From Basidiobolus meristosporus CBS 931.73 (lineage: Eukaryota > Basidiobolomycota > Basidiobolomycetes > Basidiobolales > Basidiobolaceae), in assembly GCA_002104905.1 (NCBI GenBank), contig MCFE01000726.1, positions 1-41,900 on the forward strand: DNA of 41,900 nucleotides. The letters run 5' to 3'. The stretch's first letter is position 1; each line of letters starts with the position of its first letter. A program made the position numbers and the translations under genes. Under the pieces are notes generated by a model. The model searched no databases. It was not told the DNA's origin and was given only the letters and a program-made list of their open reading frames with translations. Shown one piece after another: positions 10,464 to 21,188 of this stretch.

Positions 10464-11019
10464 TGTTTAGGCGAGGTAAAAGAATAGGTTGGCGCTTGAT
10501 TGACCAAGTGTATATGTATAAGCGGGGATGATAGTGTCAGAGTAAAGCTTGGCAATGGATCGAAATATTGCTGAGAGGATGTGCTACGGTTCAGGTTTGA
10601 ATGAGTCTTTTTGTGCGATCAATTCTTGGCAAACCCGGGTGAATTTTTCCTCGGCAAGCATGAATTAGCCAAAATGAAGCTCTTCGAGGTGATGCGCATT
10701 CAAAGGTTTTAGTGTTTAGTATTGGTTCAAAACTGATGATAAGGTGACGTTACTTGAATCACAATATTCGGCTGCAGTATCAATATAGCCAGCCGCCCAA
10801 AATTCCCGCTATCGTAACCAAATCATCCCATCAATCAAATCGTTTTGCCGATTTACCGAACTGCTTCATTTGGCTCGTCCTTATATCATACTGACAATTT
10901 TGCCGCCAAACAGTGGAGTTGTGCTGTGTGTGGAAAGTCAACTGAAGTGATGTTTATTTGGGGTTGAATAGAATGAGGTTAATGAATGTGAAGCCATGGA
11001 TCCTTGTGCGGCATTTTAT
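10464..11019. other. Upstream region of the verprolin gene
   Basis: 556 bp between the verprolin start and the TOM7 stop, presumably the verprolin promoter. No further gene or clear motif seen. Confidence 0.5.
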
Positions 11020-11241
11020 CTAAGCAAGAGGGCTGATCATGCGGATAAGGGAGGGTTTAGGCGTACTTCTGGTGAAGCCTGGTTTCAATGGGATTTGTGT
11101 TAGCTCAACTATTGACGAATGCAAGTTTGGGCGCGCCGGGGACTTACCGAGGTAAATGATGAAAGGAATGAACCCGATATGCACGATGCGCTTGGTGATG
11201 TCGGTGGCACGAAGGATCAATTCTTTGGTCTCGTCTCTCAT
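11020..11241 (-). CDS. TOM7: TOM7, mitochondrial outer-membrane translocase small subunit
   Basis: Two exons, 11241-11148 and 11078-11020, giving a 50-aa protein. The spliced product has the Tom7 pattern: a short N-terminal helix (MRDETKELILRATDITKRIV), a membrane segment with an internal Pro (HIGFIPFIIYLGF), and the conserved tail TRSTPKPSLIRMISPLA. Tom7 is a tail-anchored-like subunit that tunes assembly of the TOM protein-import pore. The 69-nt intron (GTAAGT to CCAG) is a multiple of three and has no in-frame stop, so an unspliced reading gives a misleading 73-aa frame; the family alignment shows it must be removed. This gene is easily missed because of its size. Confidence 0.93.
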   Translation of the reverse strand: MRDETKELILRATDITKRIVHIGFIPFIIYLGKSPARPNLHSSIVELTQIPLKPGFTRSTPKPSLIRMISPLA

Positions 11242-11356
11242 GTTGCAGTTAGTTCAGGAACAGGTAACCATGAACATTAAAGCATCTTTATCTTTTCAAG
11301 ATAGAATTTTTCTGAATGTACCGGGGACCAATGCGGGGGTGAGTAGACGGTTTAAG

Positions 11357-11680
11357 CTAAACTAGATTCGCCGTAAGCTGGCCAAACAAAGCACGAACTA
11401 AACGATCGTGATTAAATAAAGCATACAGGTCGGAGATTTCAGACTGGCAATATATGCAACGTGCATGAAAGTTTCCTATTCTTTCGGTGGAAATACACAC
11501 ATCTGCTTCCCTAGCTTTATGGGACGTAGCTGGATCAATAGGTACTTCAGCCTGCATTAGGATGAATTGAAGGGGGAATTTGATTGATGTGACAATGCTT
11601 CGAGGTAATATATAAAATACGCACACTGGAAAAATCCGCTCAAAATATTTGGCCGCTTCCCCCTTTCTTCTTGCATCCAC
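11357..11680 (-). CDS. Unrecognised small protein with a CxxC motif (5' end uncertain)
   Basis: The minus strand has a coding-like frame from about 11,695 to a TAG at 11357. An intron is likely at the GTGTGC donor (near 11,627) with a TGCAG acceptor near 11,552. The spliced reading joins KYFERIFP to AEVPIDPATSHKAREADV, then NFHARCIYCQSEIS (a CxxC pair) and FNHDRLVRALFGQLTANLV. The first exon has no in-frame ATG (the frame at 11680 starts at GTG), so an upstream exon is missing; a TTTAG acceptor lies just upstream. I do not recognise the family. It lies head-to-head with the Kre9-like gene at 11863. It could be a small mitochondrial or zinc-binding protein, but only the CxxC pair supports that. 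Confidence 0.35.
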   Translation of the reverse strand: MDARRKGEAAKYFERIFPVCVFYILPRSIVTSIKFPLQFILMQAEVPIDPATSHKAREADVCISTERIGNFHARCIYCQSEISDLYALFNHDRLVRALFGQLTANLV

Positions 11681-11862
11681 CGAGATTCTTTCCCCCTAAA
11701 TCAACCACCTTAAAAGCTTGCCTCTCCTAAATCGTCCCCTTTGGTAACGGAGACCAGCTTTTTTCACCGTCACGATATCGTACCACCTTTGCCACCAAAC
11801 CGGTTACGTGAACATCCACTTGGTCCGTTTGTAGCGTTTCTATGCGTTGCTAGAATACTCTG

Positions 11863-12546
11863 ATGAAGTACGTACTTTTCTCGATTCTCATCTTTCTCTT
11901 GATCTCGTGGGCTACTGTAAATGGGGATCTGGCTATCACCTCACCGATTGAAGGAACGCGCTGGAGGACCGGCGAGCCTGCGACGATTTTCTGGCATGAG
12001 CTCCCCAACACCAGGCCTACCAGAGGCCCTATCAACATTGGCCTGACATCTGGACCGACGCATAACCTAGTGTTGGTGGCACCAATAGCAGTTGAGGTTG
12101 ACCCATCTATTGGTGCCTACACGTGGACAGTTCCAACGGAGATTGTTCCAGGTGTTCGTTTCTCAGTTCGCATTGGTGCTGCTCCCAATTGGTCCTACAG
12201 CCATTACTTCACCATTGAAAAGGGCGCACTACCTTCAGAGCAGCCCTATGCTGCAGGAGCCCCACCGCAGCAACCACAGTTCCCAGTACAAAACAACCCC
12301 GAGCCAGCTGCGTATTCCCCTCCCATCTACGAAGGCACTCCACCAGCACCAGCACCAGCACCGGCACCGGCACCGGCAGCCGCACCACCTTCTCCGCCAG
12401 ATCAACCACCTACTGAGCCATCGACCGAAGAGTTCGCAGACCAAGAAGATCAGCCCGAACATTTCGTTGATCCAGGAGAACCTCCGATCACTCTGGATAT
12501 GGACGAGGCTTATGGGGAGGACTATGATGCTCTGCTTAATGGATGA
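11863..12546 (+). CDS. Kre9/Knh1-like secreted cell-wall protein
   Basis: Single-exon gene, 227 aa. Signal peptide at 1-21 (MKYVLFSILIFLLISW...). The Ser-Thr-rich/Kre9-Knh1 N-terminal beta-sandwich domain spans about 22-120: DLAITSPIEGTRWRTGEPATI, INIGLTSG, IGAYTWTVPTEI, YSHYFTIEKG. A Pro/Ala-rich spacer follows with an (AP)n run encoded by a CACCAG/CCGGCA microrepeat (about 12346-12385), then an acidic tail (EEFADQEDQ...). Kre9/Knh1-domain proteins act in beta-1,6-glucan and wall assembly. Unlike many family members there is no C-terminal hydrophobic GPI-attachment signal, so the product is probably soluble in the wall or medium. Confidence 0.85.
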   Translation: MKYVLFSILIFLLISWATVNGDLAITSPIEGTRWRTGEPATIFWHELPNTRPTRGPINIGLTSGPTHNLVLVAPIAVEVDPSIGAYTWTVPTEIVPGVRFSVRIGAAPNWSYSHYFTIEKGALPSEQPYAAGAPPQQPQFPVQNNPEPAAYSPPIYEGTPPAPAPAPAPAPAAAPPSPPDQPPTEPSTEEFADQEDQPEHFVDPGEPPITLDMDEAYGEDYDALLNG

Positions 12547-12848
12547 GATTTATTGCAGCCGTTCCTTTGGCGCTTCAACGAACAATAGACTCAAAATACA
12601 AAGGAATGTGAGACAAGTTGTATATTTTCATTCTCTCCACCTTCGCACTCCCTCGGGCCCCTTGAATACCCTAGCTATCTATTCGATTTCTTATAGATAA
12701 TATATAAATATCAAACCATTCGGATGTAGTCAAAATGGGTGTCCGTGTGAGGGTTGGGCAATATATATAGTTCGTGGGCCCACCCTTCGGTCGACAAGAA
12801 ACGTGAAGGAAAATTTCGTCGATCGATCAGAGGATAAGACGGATGTGC
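12547..12848. other. Convergent 3' region
   Basis: Short AT-rich spacer between the Kre9-like gene (+) and the bromodomain gene (-). No feature beyond probable UTRs. Confidence 0.5.
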
Positions 12849-15268
12849 TTAACGGTTCCATAGATGCGATGGTCGATGGGTCTTATTCTTGGCAAAGTAC
12901 AGGCCACATGCATTGCACAGCTTGGTATCTGGTGTTTCACCAGCTCTCCAGCCGGGTGTGTCTGACGTCCCACAGTTGGCGCACTTGAGTTGCGGCTTGT
13001 CCGGATCGTGTCGTTTGTTGGGCTTGTGAGTCTTGGTCGGGGTGGGACTAGCACTCGGGGGTTTGGCGATGCGCGGTGCAACCTTGATGCTAGCCGGTGT
13101 GGTTGGGAGGCCTTGTACGGTGCGCGACATGGAAATGGGCGACACTACTGAAGCGCCAAGGCGTAATATGGGTCTCTGGGTTGAGATTTCGGAGGTTGGC
13201 GCACAACGTGCTAATTGGAATAGCCTTATGCGAAGCTCCTCCTGTAGTGTGTCCTTGTTTTGTGGCATGGTGGCATTGGTACTTTCCGAGGTGGATGGCT
13301 GTGCCAGGCCATTTGGCGCGCTATTGGTCGTGGACGGTGCCAAGTTCGGAGCAGACTGGGTCAGAGCATCTGAGGGCAACTCAGGCTCACTTGCGGTGAC
13401 TATCACGCCAGCCCCAACCCCCTTGACAGCGTCATCTGCTGGGCTCTCTGTGGTGGCGGCTGAGGTCGAGGTTGAGTTTGGAGGAGACGAGACAAGTTTC
13501 TGAATAGCCTCCTTATTTTTGTCTAAAGCCGATTGTAACGCGCCCTGATCTATTCTAGTGGAAAAAACCTCGGGCTGTTTCCAGTCGCTGTCTTTAAACA
13601 AGACGTCCAAATCAATCACCTGCTTTCTCCATTGCTCAAGCTCGCTTATTTCTTGTCGTAGCTTGGGTAGTCGTTCCAGTCGTCGAATCTCCTCCGATAC
13701 GTTCACTCGACCGAGGTCGGTTTCTACCTCCTCTTTATCGAGCTTCCTCTCCATGGCTTCCTGGACTTTGTTGGCGACCTTGTGTGCACCCTTGGTTAAT
13801 TTGTCCAGTGTGGTTTGGCAGTAATCGTCAAGATCCCCTCCCACGTCTTTCAGAAACTCTTGGATGCTTTGTGAATAGGCAAAGCCTCGTTCGTCTCCGT
13901 AGGTGTTGAACAGGAAGTTGGATCTCTCGTTGCTCACCGGAGGCGGCGCAGGCCCGAGGGTAGCAAAGGGTCCATAGTCCAGGAACGAGGCACGTTTAAA
14001 TACGTTTTCGGTGAACGGGTTGCTGAAGCTCGTGATCACCGTCAGATTAGGCACTTCCGGGCAGACAGAGGCCTGTGGTATAAAGGAGTCAAGGTCCGCA
14101 CCTAGTGAAAACCAAAATGCCGCTTAGAGTTGGGGATGTTACGTGACCATATTCACTCTTTCTTACCTGGATCCAGACTTCCATCTCCCCTGAAAGAATA
14201 CTTGAATTGACCATCAAATAGCCTCTTCGGGATCGCGCTCTTGGCGCTTGGCTTCCTTCCTCTTTGTGCGGGAACCTTCATCGGGGTTTGGGATCTTGAG
14301 CTCTCGGCAGCAGTAGCTCCAGCTTCGTGGTGGGCTCGTGTAATATCCATGGGAGTATGGTTGGAGTCAGTGGCCCTATTTCCATGATTCTCATGCATCA
14401 AACCCTCCACATCTACATCGTCCTCTAACTTCGGGCTGATCCGCTCCACCACTACGTTGGGTCTTTCTTTTTCGATGGCCCGCAGCCCGTACTGCCAGAT
14501 CTTGTGCGCGCTCTTGTAGTAAAGAGTCTCGGGGGCGTTATACGTCTTCGCGTTGTTGCACACCAGCTCAAAATCCAACTTGAACTCATCCAAGGATCGG
14601 TAAAATCTCTTCTCAATCTTCTTGCGTATGGTGCCGAAATCCATGGGATTTTTGATGATCTCCCTGTAATCCGTTACAACACTGGTGTCCACCGGCTCCA
14701 AAAAGAACCCGTAAGCGTCTTTTTTGATGAATGACTCTAGAAGCTTGTGTAGTGTGGAACTCAATTCCTTGGGCTTCGCTGATTGACCATGCTTGTTGGA
14801 CACAGGGCTCCCGAGCGCCTTGTTGTGGCCGGATTTCAGCACTATCTTTGTGTGCACGCCATTCTTGTCTGGGCTCTGCGAAGAGACCAATGAAGCGCTG
14901 CTGTGAATATCGTTGGAGGATTTTCGCCGTTTGAACATGGATTCGGATGGCTCTTCTTTGACATCAATCAGGCTGTTCTTTCGCCGATCGACACCACTGT
15001 CGAGATCGTCCTCGTCACTCTCGCTGGAACTCCTCTCCACCAGAGTTAGCTTTCGCTTTTTCCCCGATCCGTAAGAGGGGGCCTCTGAATACACCTCGGT
15101 CGAAGCTCTCTCCTCTTCCTCCTCTTCATCTGACCAAAAACTACTCACATCGGACAGGTCGGAATTCTTGGAGCTTTGTTCGGAATGTTCGGTAGCAACG
15201 CTCTTGGCGGCCGGCACCTTCAAGGATATCTTCAGCCTTTTGGGGGTCGCTTCTTCTAAAAATGTCAT
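12849..15268 (-). CDS. BRD7/9-like bromodomain protein with C-terminal GATA zinc finger
   Basis: Two exons, 15268-14167 and 14101-12849, giving 784 aa. The 65-nt intron (GTAAGA...CTAG) joins GSLDPG to ADLDSFIPQASVCPEVPNL, so the two long frames here are one gene. The N-terminus is acidic and basic with an SDEEEEEE run. The bromodomain spans about 168-268 with the acetyl-lysine-pocket signature CNNAKTYN (Asn 244). Then comes a region resembling the BRD7/9 DUF3512 segment (SFSNPFTENVFKRASFLDYGP), a coiled segment, a Ser/Thr/Pro linker, and a type-IVb GATA finger CANC-x18-CNAC (Cys 741, 744, 763, 766). BRD7/9 proteins are SWI/SNF-type chromatin remodeller subunits; the GATA finger would add DNA binding. 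The start is the first ATG in frame (MTFLEEATPKRLK). Confidence 0.88.
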
Positions 15269-15976
15269 GGCGCGAACCGAAGGGTTGGAGGTGGGCAAGA
15301 AGTATAGACAGGAAAGCAAAATAACCGAGATTAGTTGGACGTGACAAACAGTGGCAAATCTTCAGTACGTCTATTCGAGGGCAAAGGGTATCAAGGATGG
15401 AAGAAATTCAAGCAAGGGCCACGCGTAGAAACTGAAGGGACATGAAAGAGGCAAGAAGGGAGCGTGAGGGTGCACGCGGTGGCTTTCGGAGTGGGTGAAG
15501 TGTCCCTTTCTGGAATAATAAGAAAAAACTTACTTTTGGAGCGCATATTTTGATTGATTGATTTTTCTTGTGCACTATTCCTCTATTCTGTTTTCTTCAA
15601 GAGATTTCTCGATTACCCCCTTCTCTCTACAAACCCATAAATCTCCCATTTTCCGCGGGATCACGTGTTGCGGGTTCCTCCTCGCTTTTTTTCTCTTATT
15701 TATATCAGCCGGCTATTTTCCAATCCTCAGCTCACATTACGTCTCAGCTAGCCAATCAATTCCATATGAGGCAGTGGTCGCGTTTGGCCATATATATATA
15801 TATATATAATAGCTTATTGGTATATACAACAGATATGTATATTGTGATGTTTTGTGGTCATTATTTCGCGGGACAAGGGAGAAGACACATACAAGCACCC
15901 AGATCGCAATCTGTGGCCTATGATACCAAAGGAGGTAAAGGGTATCTACTTAAGAACCAGTAAACCGTAACAATCT
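15269..15976. other. Promoter region of the bromodomain gene
   Basis: Contains a CACGTG E-box at 15662-15667, pyrimidine-rich tracts and a (TA)n microsatellite at about 15791-15809. The frames of 83 and 131 codons here have no recognisable content. Confidence 0.5.
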
Positions 15977-17026
<1,050 letters not shown>

Positions 17027-18745
17027 TCACAGGTCCTCTTCATCACTGGAGGCCATCCATGACCTCGATTGATAGGAGTCAGGTGTGGGGGCCGATCTTT
17101 CAAACGCTTGATCAACGCAGTTGCTACTTCTACGTTTGCGAGCATCGGCTCGGTAACGCTCATTTTCGGACTGTAGCTCCAAAACACGATCCATCAGATG
17201 GTGATTCTCTTCAACGAGGTAGCTTATGCGGTTCACAAAGCCATCAAGGGTGAACTTCTCCTCTTCCTCGTCGTCAGCATAGGTATGATTTGGCGAGTAG
17301 TTAGGGCACAATGCAAACAACTGCCGCAGAGTGTCTTTGACATCTTCATTCTCCTCCCGAAGCAAGTCGATGTCCCGAATAGACTCTTCCAGCTGGCTGC
17401 GCAAGTTGTGCACTCCCTTATCTTCTAGACCAGATTCCGGATTTTGGCTAGACGTGCGTTGCAATGCCTCTATTTGGTTGGCTAGTTCATTGCGTAATGA
17501 TCTCTCTTTTTCGAGCTCAATTCTGTACCGTTCTTTCTCAACAATGGCGTTTTTCAACGAGGAACGAACGAGCTCATTAACTCGCGGGTTATCCACATCT
17601 GTAGCGGCAGACTTCCTTTCGTAGTCGACTATCTTGTCTTGTGCGTGTTGTAGCTCAGTCTTCAGAGAGTTGACTTGTTCGGTCAGCTGATGGATGGTTT
17701 CGTCTTTCCCCGATTGCCACGAGTATCTGTGATCTACAGAGTACCAAGATTTACGCTCACGGTTCATCACATCGCTGTAGTCCACCGAATTCCGAACCTC
17801 ATCTCTCGAGTCCATGATGGCGTCCAGCTTGGAGCTCATCTCGGTCAATTGCGTTTTCAATATGGATATCGCATCGTTTTCTGAATGGCTGCTTGGCTGT
17901 GCTTTGGGGGCGGGGTTTTTGTTCTGGAACGATTGGCCCAGAACTGCCGCCGTGTGCTCGAGTAGTTTTTGGTGAATGTAGTTTGTGCTTTGGGAAAGCC
18001 GCCAGATTTCTGAGGATAGTTGACCTACTCGCCTCTCTGAGCTCTCGAACTGATCACGTGCTTGCCTGCAAAGTTTCTTGTCTTTTTGAGCTCGAACCAA
18101 AGTAGCGGCGCCGTCTCTTAACCTCATTTCACTCTTCAGCTTGATTTTTAGACTTTCAATGGTTTGTTTTTGCTTTTCGAATTCCTAACAGAATCGATCG
18201 CGAGGAAGGTAGGGGTTAGAGGGGTTATGGCATATCGTGGGAAGTGAACACAAACCTCCTTGGATAGTATGTATTCGTTCCAGGGAAAGGGGCGAATTTC
18301 TGAATCTCAGACAAGGCCTCCTCCAGCAATTTTTCCATGTTCTCTGGGCTCTCTTCCTCAATAGGAAGTGGGTTCCCGATGCTCTTTGCTTTTTCCTCAA
18401 AATTCTCCAGTAGGACCCCAATCGAAGGCCTAGGGGATTTGTCAAAGTTTCTCCGAGTCCTCACCGACGCGGCCGATTTCTCTATGCCATTGAGAGTCGC
18501 AATTCTACTCCGAAACTTCTCATATTCAAGCGCAGGGGGAGCTTCTGGTGTATTAGCCACTGGTTGCTGTTGGGTTTTCTTAGTGTTACGAAAAAGGGAA
18601 GTTACCGGGCTGACCAGGTTGGAGACCTTAATGTGATCTTGAAAACCTAGGAGGTAAGCAAATTGAATATCATCCCGAAGACCACTCCGCCCCGACACTT
18701 ACTGAAACGTTTACGCTCTGGCGTTGCGGGAACGGCTGCGTCCAT
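17027..18745 (-). CDS. Uds1-domain coiled-coil protein, paralogue B (probable 1-bp frameshift in exon 2)
   Basis: Three exons, 18745-18703, 18646-18256 and 18184-17027, about 530 aa if exon 2 is read with one base restored. Exon 1 (MDAAVPATPERKRF) keeps the TPE[KR]KRFS motif of paralogue A, split by an intron at the same phase. Exon 2 has KVSNLVSPVTSLF, RPSIGVLLENF, then LLEEALSEIQKF. The Uds1 core starts across intron 2 (NEYILSKE-EFEKQKQTIESL) and contains FESSERRVGQLSSEIWRLSQ and HTAAVLG; long coiled coil follows, ending MASSDEEDL. NEYILSKE is one frame away from LSEIQKFAPF: a base is missing within the GGGAAAGGGG run at 18283-18292 (plus strand). Exon 2 is 391 nt where 392 would keep phase. 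This is a sequencing error or a real disabling mutation. Confidence 0.8.
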
Positions 18746-19266
18746 GTGGATAGCACTGAAGCGAGTAGGCTGAGAGATGGTTAGGCTTGGAAAGGCATTC
18801 TTGTACTCGGTGATGCGGATTCCTCCAAATATTGATTTTCCACTAAGGATCAGATCCAGGATTGCGAGCTCACCAATGTAAACAAAGAAAATCCTGGCAA
18901 CTGTCTAGATGGATCAGCCAACGAACCACAAACAAGTAAATCCCCCTTATTTGAGGAAAGATCCGGTTTTTTTCCCAAGAAATCCCATTGTTTTCCTGAC
19001 AACCATCCTGAAACTGGTGAAGTGCGCTTTATTCATTTCACTGACACTTGGGAATCTTGGGTTTCTCCCAATTGTCAACAGACTGTTTGTTGATTGGCGT
19101 TGGTCTGATTTACCTTTATTGTCCTGGTGATGGATCGTTCGGCCATCGTCCTAGTGTTGGCCATTGGTGTCACACTATAATTATGTCATGTGCTCAGTTA
19201 CTAGTCTAAACGTAGATTAAACTTCATGCTATATATCGTTGTACAAATGATGGGGGGCGGGGGTAT
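18746..19266. other. Promoter of Uds1-B and 3' flank of the ubiquitin hydrolase
   Basis: No gene recognised. The 73-codon frame at 18909-19130 (+) has no family signature. Confidence 0.5.
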
Positions 19267-20805
19267 TTACTGTAGGAAGCAGCCAGGTTCTTTGATTTTC
19301 TTCTTGGCATCGCAGTGTGGCATTGAAGAGTGATGTCTCTCGACCTCGTGGTCTTTCTGGACTGGAGTTTCAGGGAGTGATGAACAAACGAGTTGATAGA
19401 GGAACAGGTACCCGTTCTCTGACATGTCGTCAAAACACTTGGCCATGGGATACTTTCTAATTCTACGATGGCCGTACTCGAGATCATCGTGCTTGTACCA
19501 GGTGGTCGAGTCATCAAGGCTGACGGAGTAGGAAATGTAATGTCCTGACGACAGGCTGCTTCCCAGGTGGCATACTGCCGACTTCAGGACCAGGGTGTAT
19601 TTGATAGGCGCAGCGCCCGGTTGCAGACCAACAAAATTACTGAAGTCTATTAGAGGTGGGATGATTACGCGACGGTTGATCCGCGTCGGGTTCCCATCGT
19701 GGTCGAGAGTGTAGCGCTTAAGCGTAAGTGGGACGATCATGGTGTGCTCAGGGAAGTCCGCCGATTCTGCCGGTAAGTTCGCCCCCAGTTCGTTCTGTGG
19801 CGAATAAAAGGGAAGTAGCTCCATCACTGACCACGCGTCGACGCTTTCCTCGCGACCGAGTTTCGTTACGTTTCGACGAAGCCCTGTCACCTTGTTGTTG
19901 TAGAAATGGTTGACCAGGACATTCTCCAACAGTAGGGGTCGCGTAGGATCTTGTAACTCTTGACTTGGAATCGGCAGTTGGAATATACGCTCGGTAATGA
20001 TCCTCATGTCGTCCGCTTCGGTGTCACCATCGTGGTGAAGCTTCACGCCCAAGGGCAAAAAGGGCAGCTCGAAGTTCTCCATAAGGAACAGCAGTAGTTC
20101 ACTGGCATCCTCCTGGGTCGGCTGGGTCTGGCAAGATCCCCCGAATTCCTCGGAAATACCCCCGTTCCATCCGCAAGCATCCAAATCACTCCGAATCATT
20201 TCCACCACGATCTTACTGATATGCGTTCCGGAGCGCAGCAAGTTTACATACAGGCGGCAGACTGTTTGAAGATGAAGCACTGTTTCAGAGGAAATTTGGC
20301 GGCGATGCAGCAAACCATCGTAGCATGAGTGGGTTCCAAACATCGCGAACAATAGACTGTCTGCGGTCCGCAGGATTAGCAAGGGTCAGGGGGGGGGAGT
20401 GGATAGTGTGCCTACCAATATAACAGCTAGTGCCGAGGGAATTTTTCGGGCCCTTGAATTGGATGTTTCGTTTGACTGGTACCAGTATGCCATCCGAGGC
20501 TTTCAGATACTCATTAAAGAAACCGATTGCATCATCGACGATCCATCGGCACTTTATTAGCACTCGCTCCAGTTCGCTCACTGGGAGCGAATGGCCGTTC
20601 TTGTGCAAGTATGCGCCCACTACAGACAAATCAAAGAAACGTTAGATCAGTCCTCGCTCCAAGACGCGCACGGCACCCGGGTACCTTTGGCAAGCTTCAA
20701 TTCATGTCTAAAATCTCTAGACACTGGGTCAAGCCCCAGCACATGCCACATTTTATTGGGCTTCGGTTTTTTGATCGGTTGATTAGGGTGTGTTAAAGAT
20801 GTCAT
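19267..20805 (-). CDS. Ubiquitin carboxyl-terminal hydrolase (USP, CYLD-like) with C-terminal CAAX box
   Basis: Core model of three exons, 20805-20685, 20619-20416 and 20360-19267, 472 aa from MTSLTHPNQPIKK. The USP Cys box spans intron 2: LGTSCYI-DSLLFAMFG (Cys 106), similar to the CYLD-type NSCYLDS. The QEDASELL box is at about 191-198 and the His box is SSGHYISYSV (His 382). The C-terminus is KKKIKEPGCFLQ, a basic stretch plus C-a-a-X, predicting prenylation and membrane attachment. The frame stays coding-like upstream of this ATG (FPDSPEWLDGLDVAIGL...). A longer model starts at the ATG at 21048 (MRFNLSPPASKLF...) and removes a 66-nt intron 20986-20921, giving 531 aa; unspliced, that region holds an in-frame TAA at 20965-20967. 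USPs cleave ubiquitin from substrates; the target is unknown. Confidence 0.85.
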
Positions 20806-21188
20806 TTCGGCAAGTGTCTCATATTGGGAGAAGCCAGAGAGCTGTTCGCGACCTTGATTTATAGGCGCTCCGTGTGGTGCCAAGCCAATAGCAACATCCA
20901 ACCCATCTAGCCATTCCGGGCTATCAGGGAAAAGGATAGGTTGCCATTTCCTTTTTGGCCACGCTTATTGGATCACAGTTGTCGACCAAAATAGGCTCCT
21001 ACTTGCTAGAAAGAGCTTAGATGCTGGTGGACTGAGATTAAACCTCATGGCTAACCGGGTTAGAAATTCCGGCTAAATATTGGCATCTATTCTTTTCCGA
21101 CCATGCGGCAGGCGAATGATATCCTTTTAATTATATGTACAGGATTTGGTAACGCGGAGTTGCTGGAACCGCGGGCATTTGGGTCAAA
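20806..21188. other. 5' region of the ubiquitin hydrolase
   Basis: May contain the first exon(s) of the USP gene (an ATG at 21048) as described there. No other gene seen. Confidence 0.4.

Noticed and set aside
12092-12700. 202-codon plus-strand frame
   Set aside because: Overlaps the Kre9-like gene in another frame; a His/Leu-rich shadow.
12849-14101. A separate GATA-factor gene of 401 codons
   Set aside because: Its frame begins at GTG without an ATG and joins the bromodomain exon by a canonical in-phase intron that restores a BRD7/9-like sequence.
15790-15810. (TA)n run as a functional element
   Set aside because: An ordinary short microsatellite with no supporting context.
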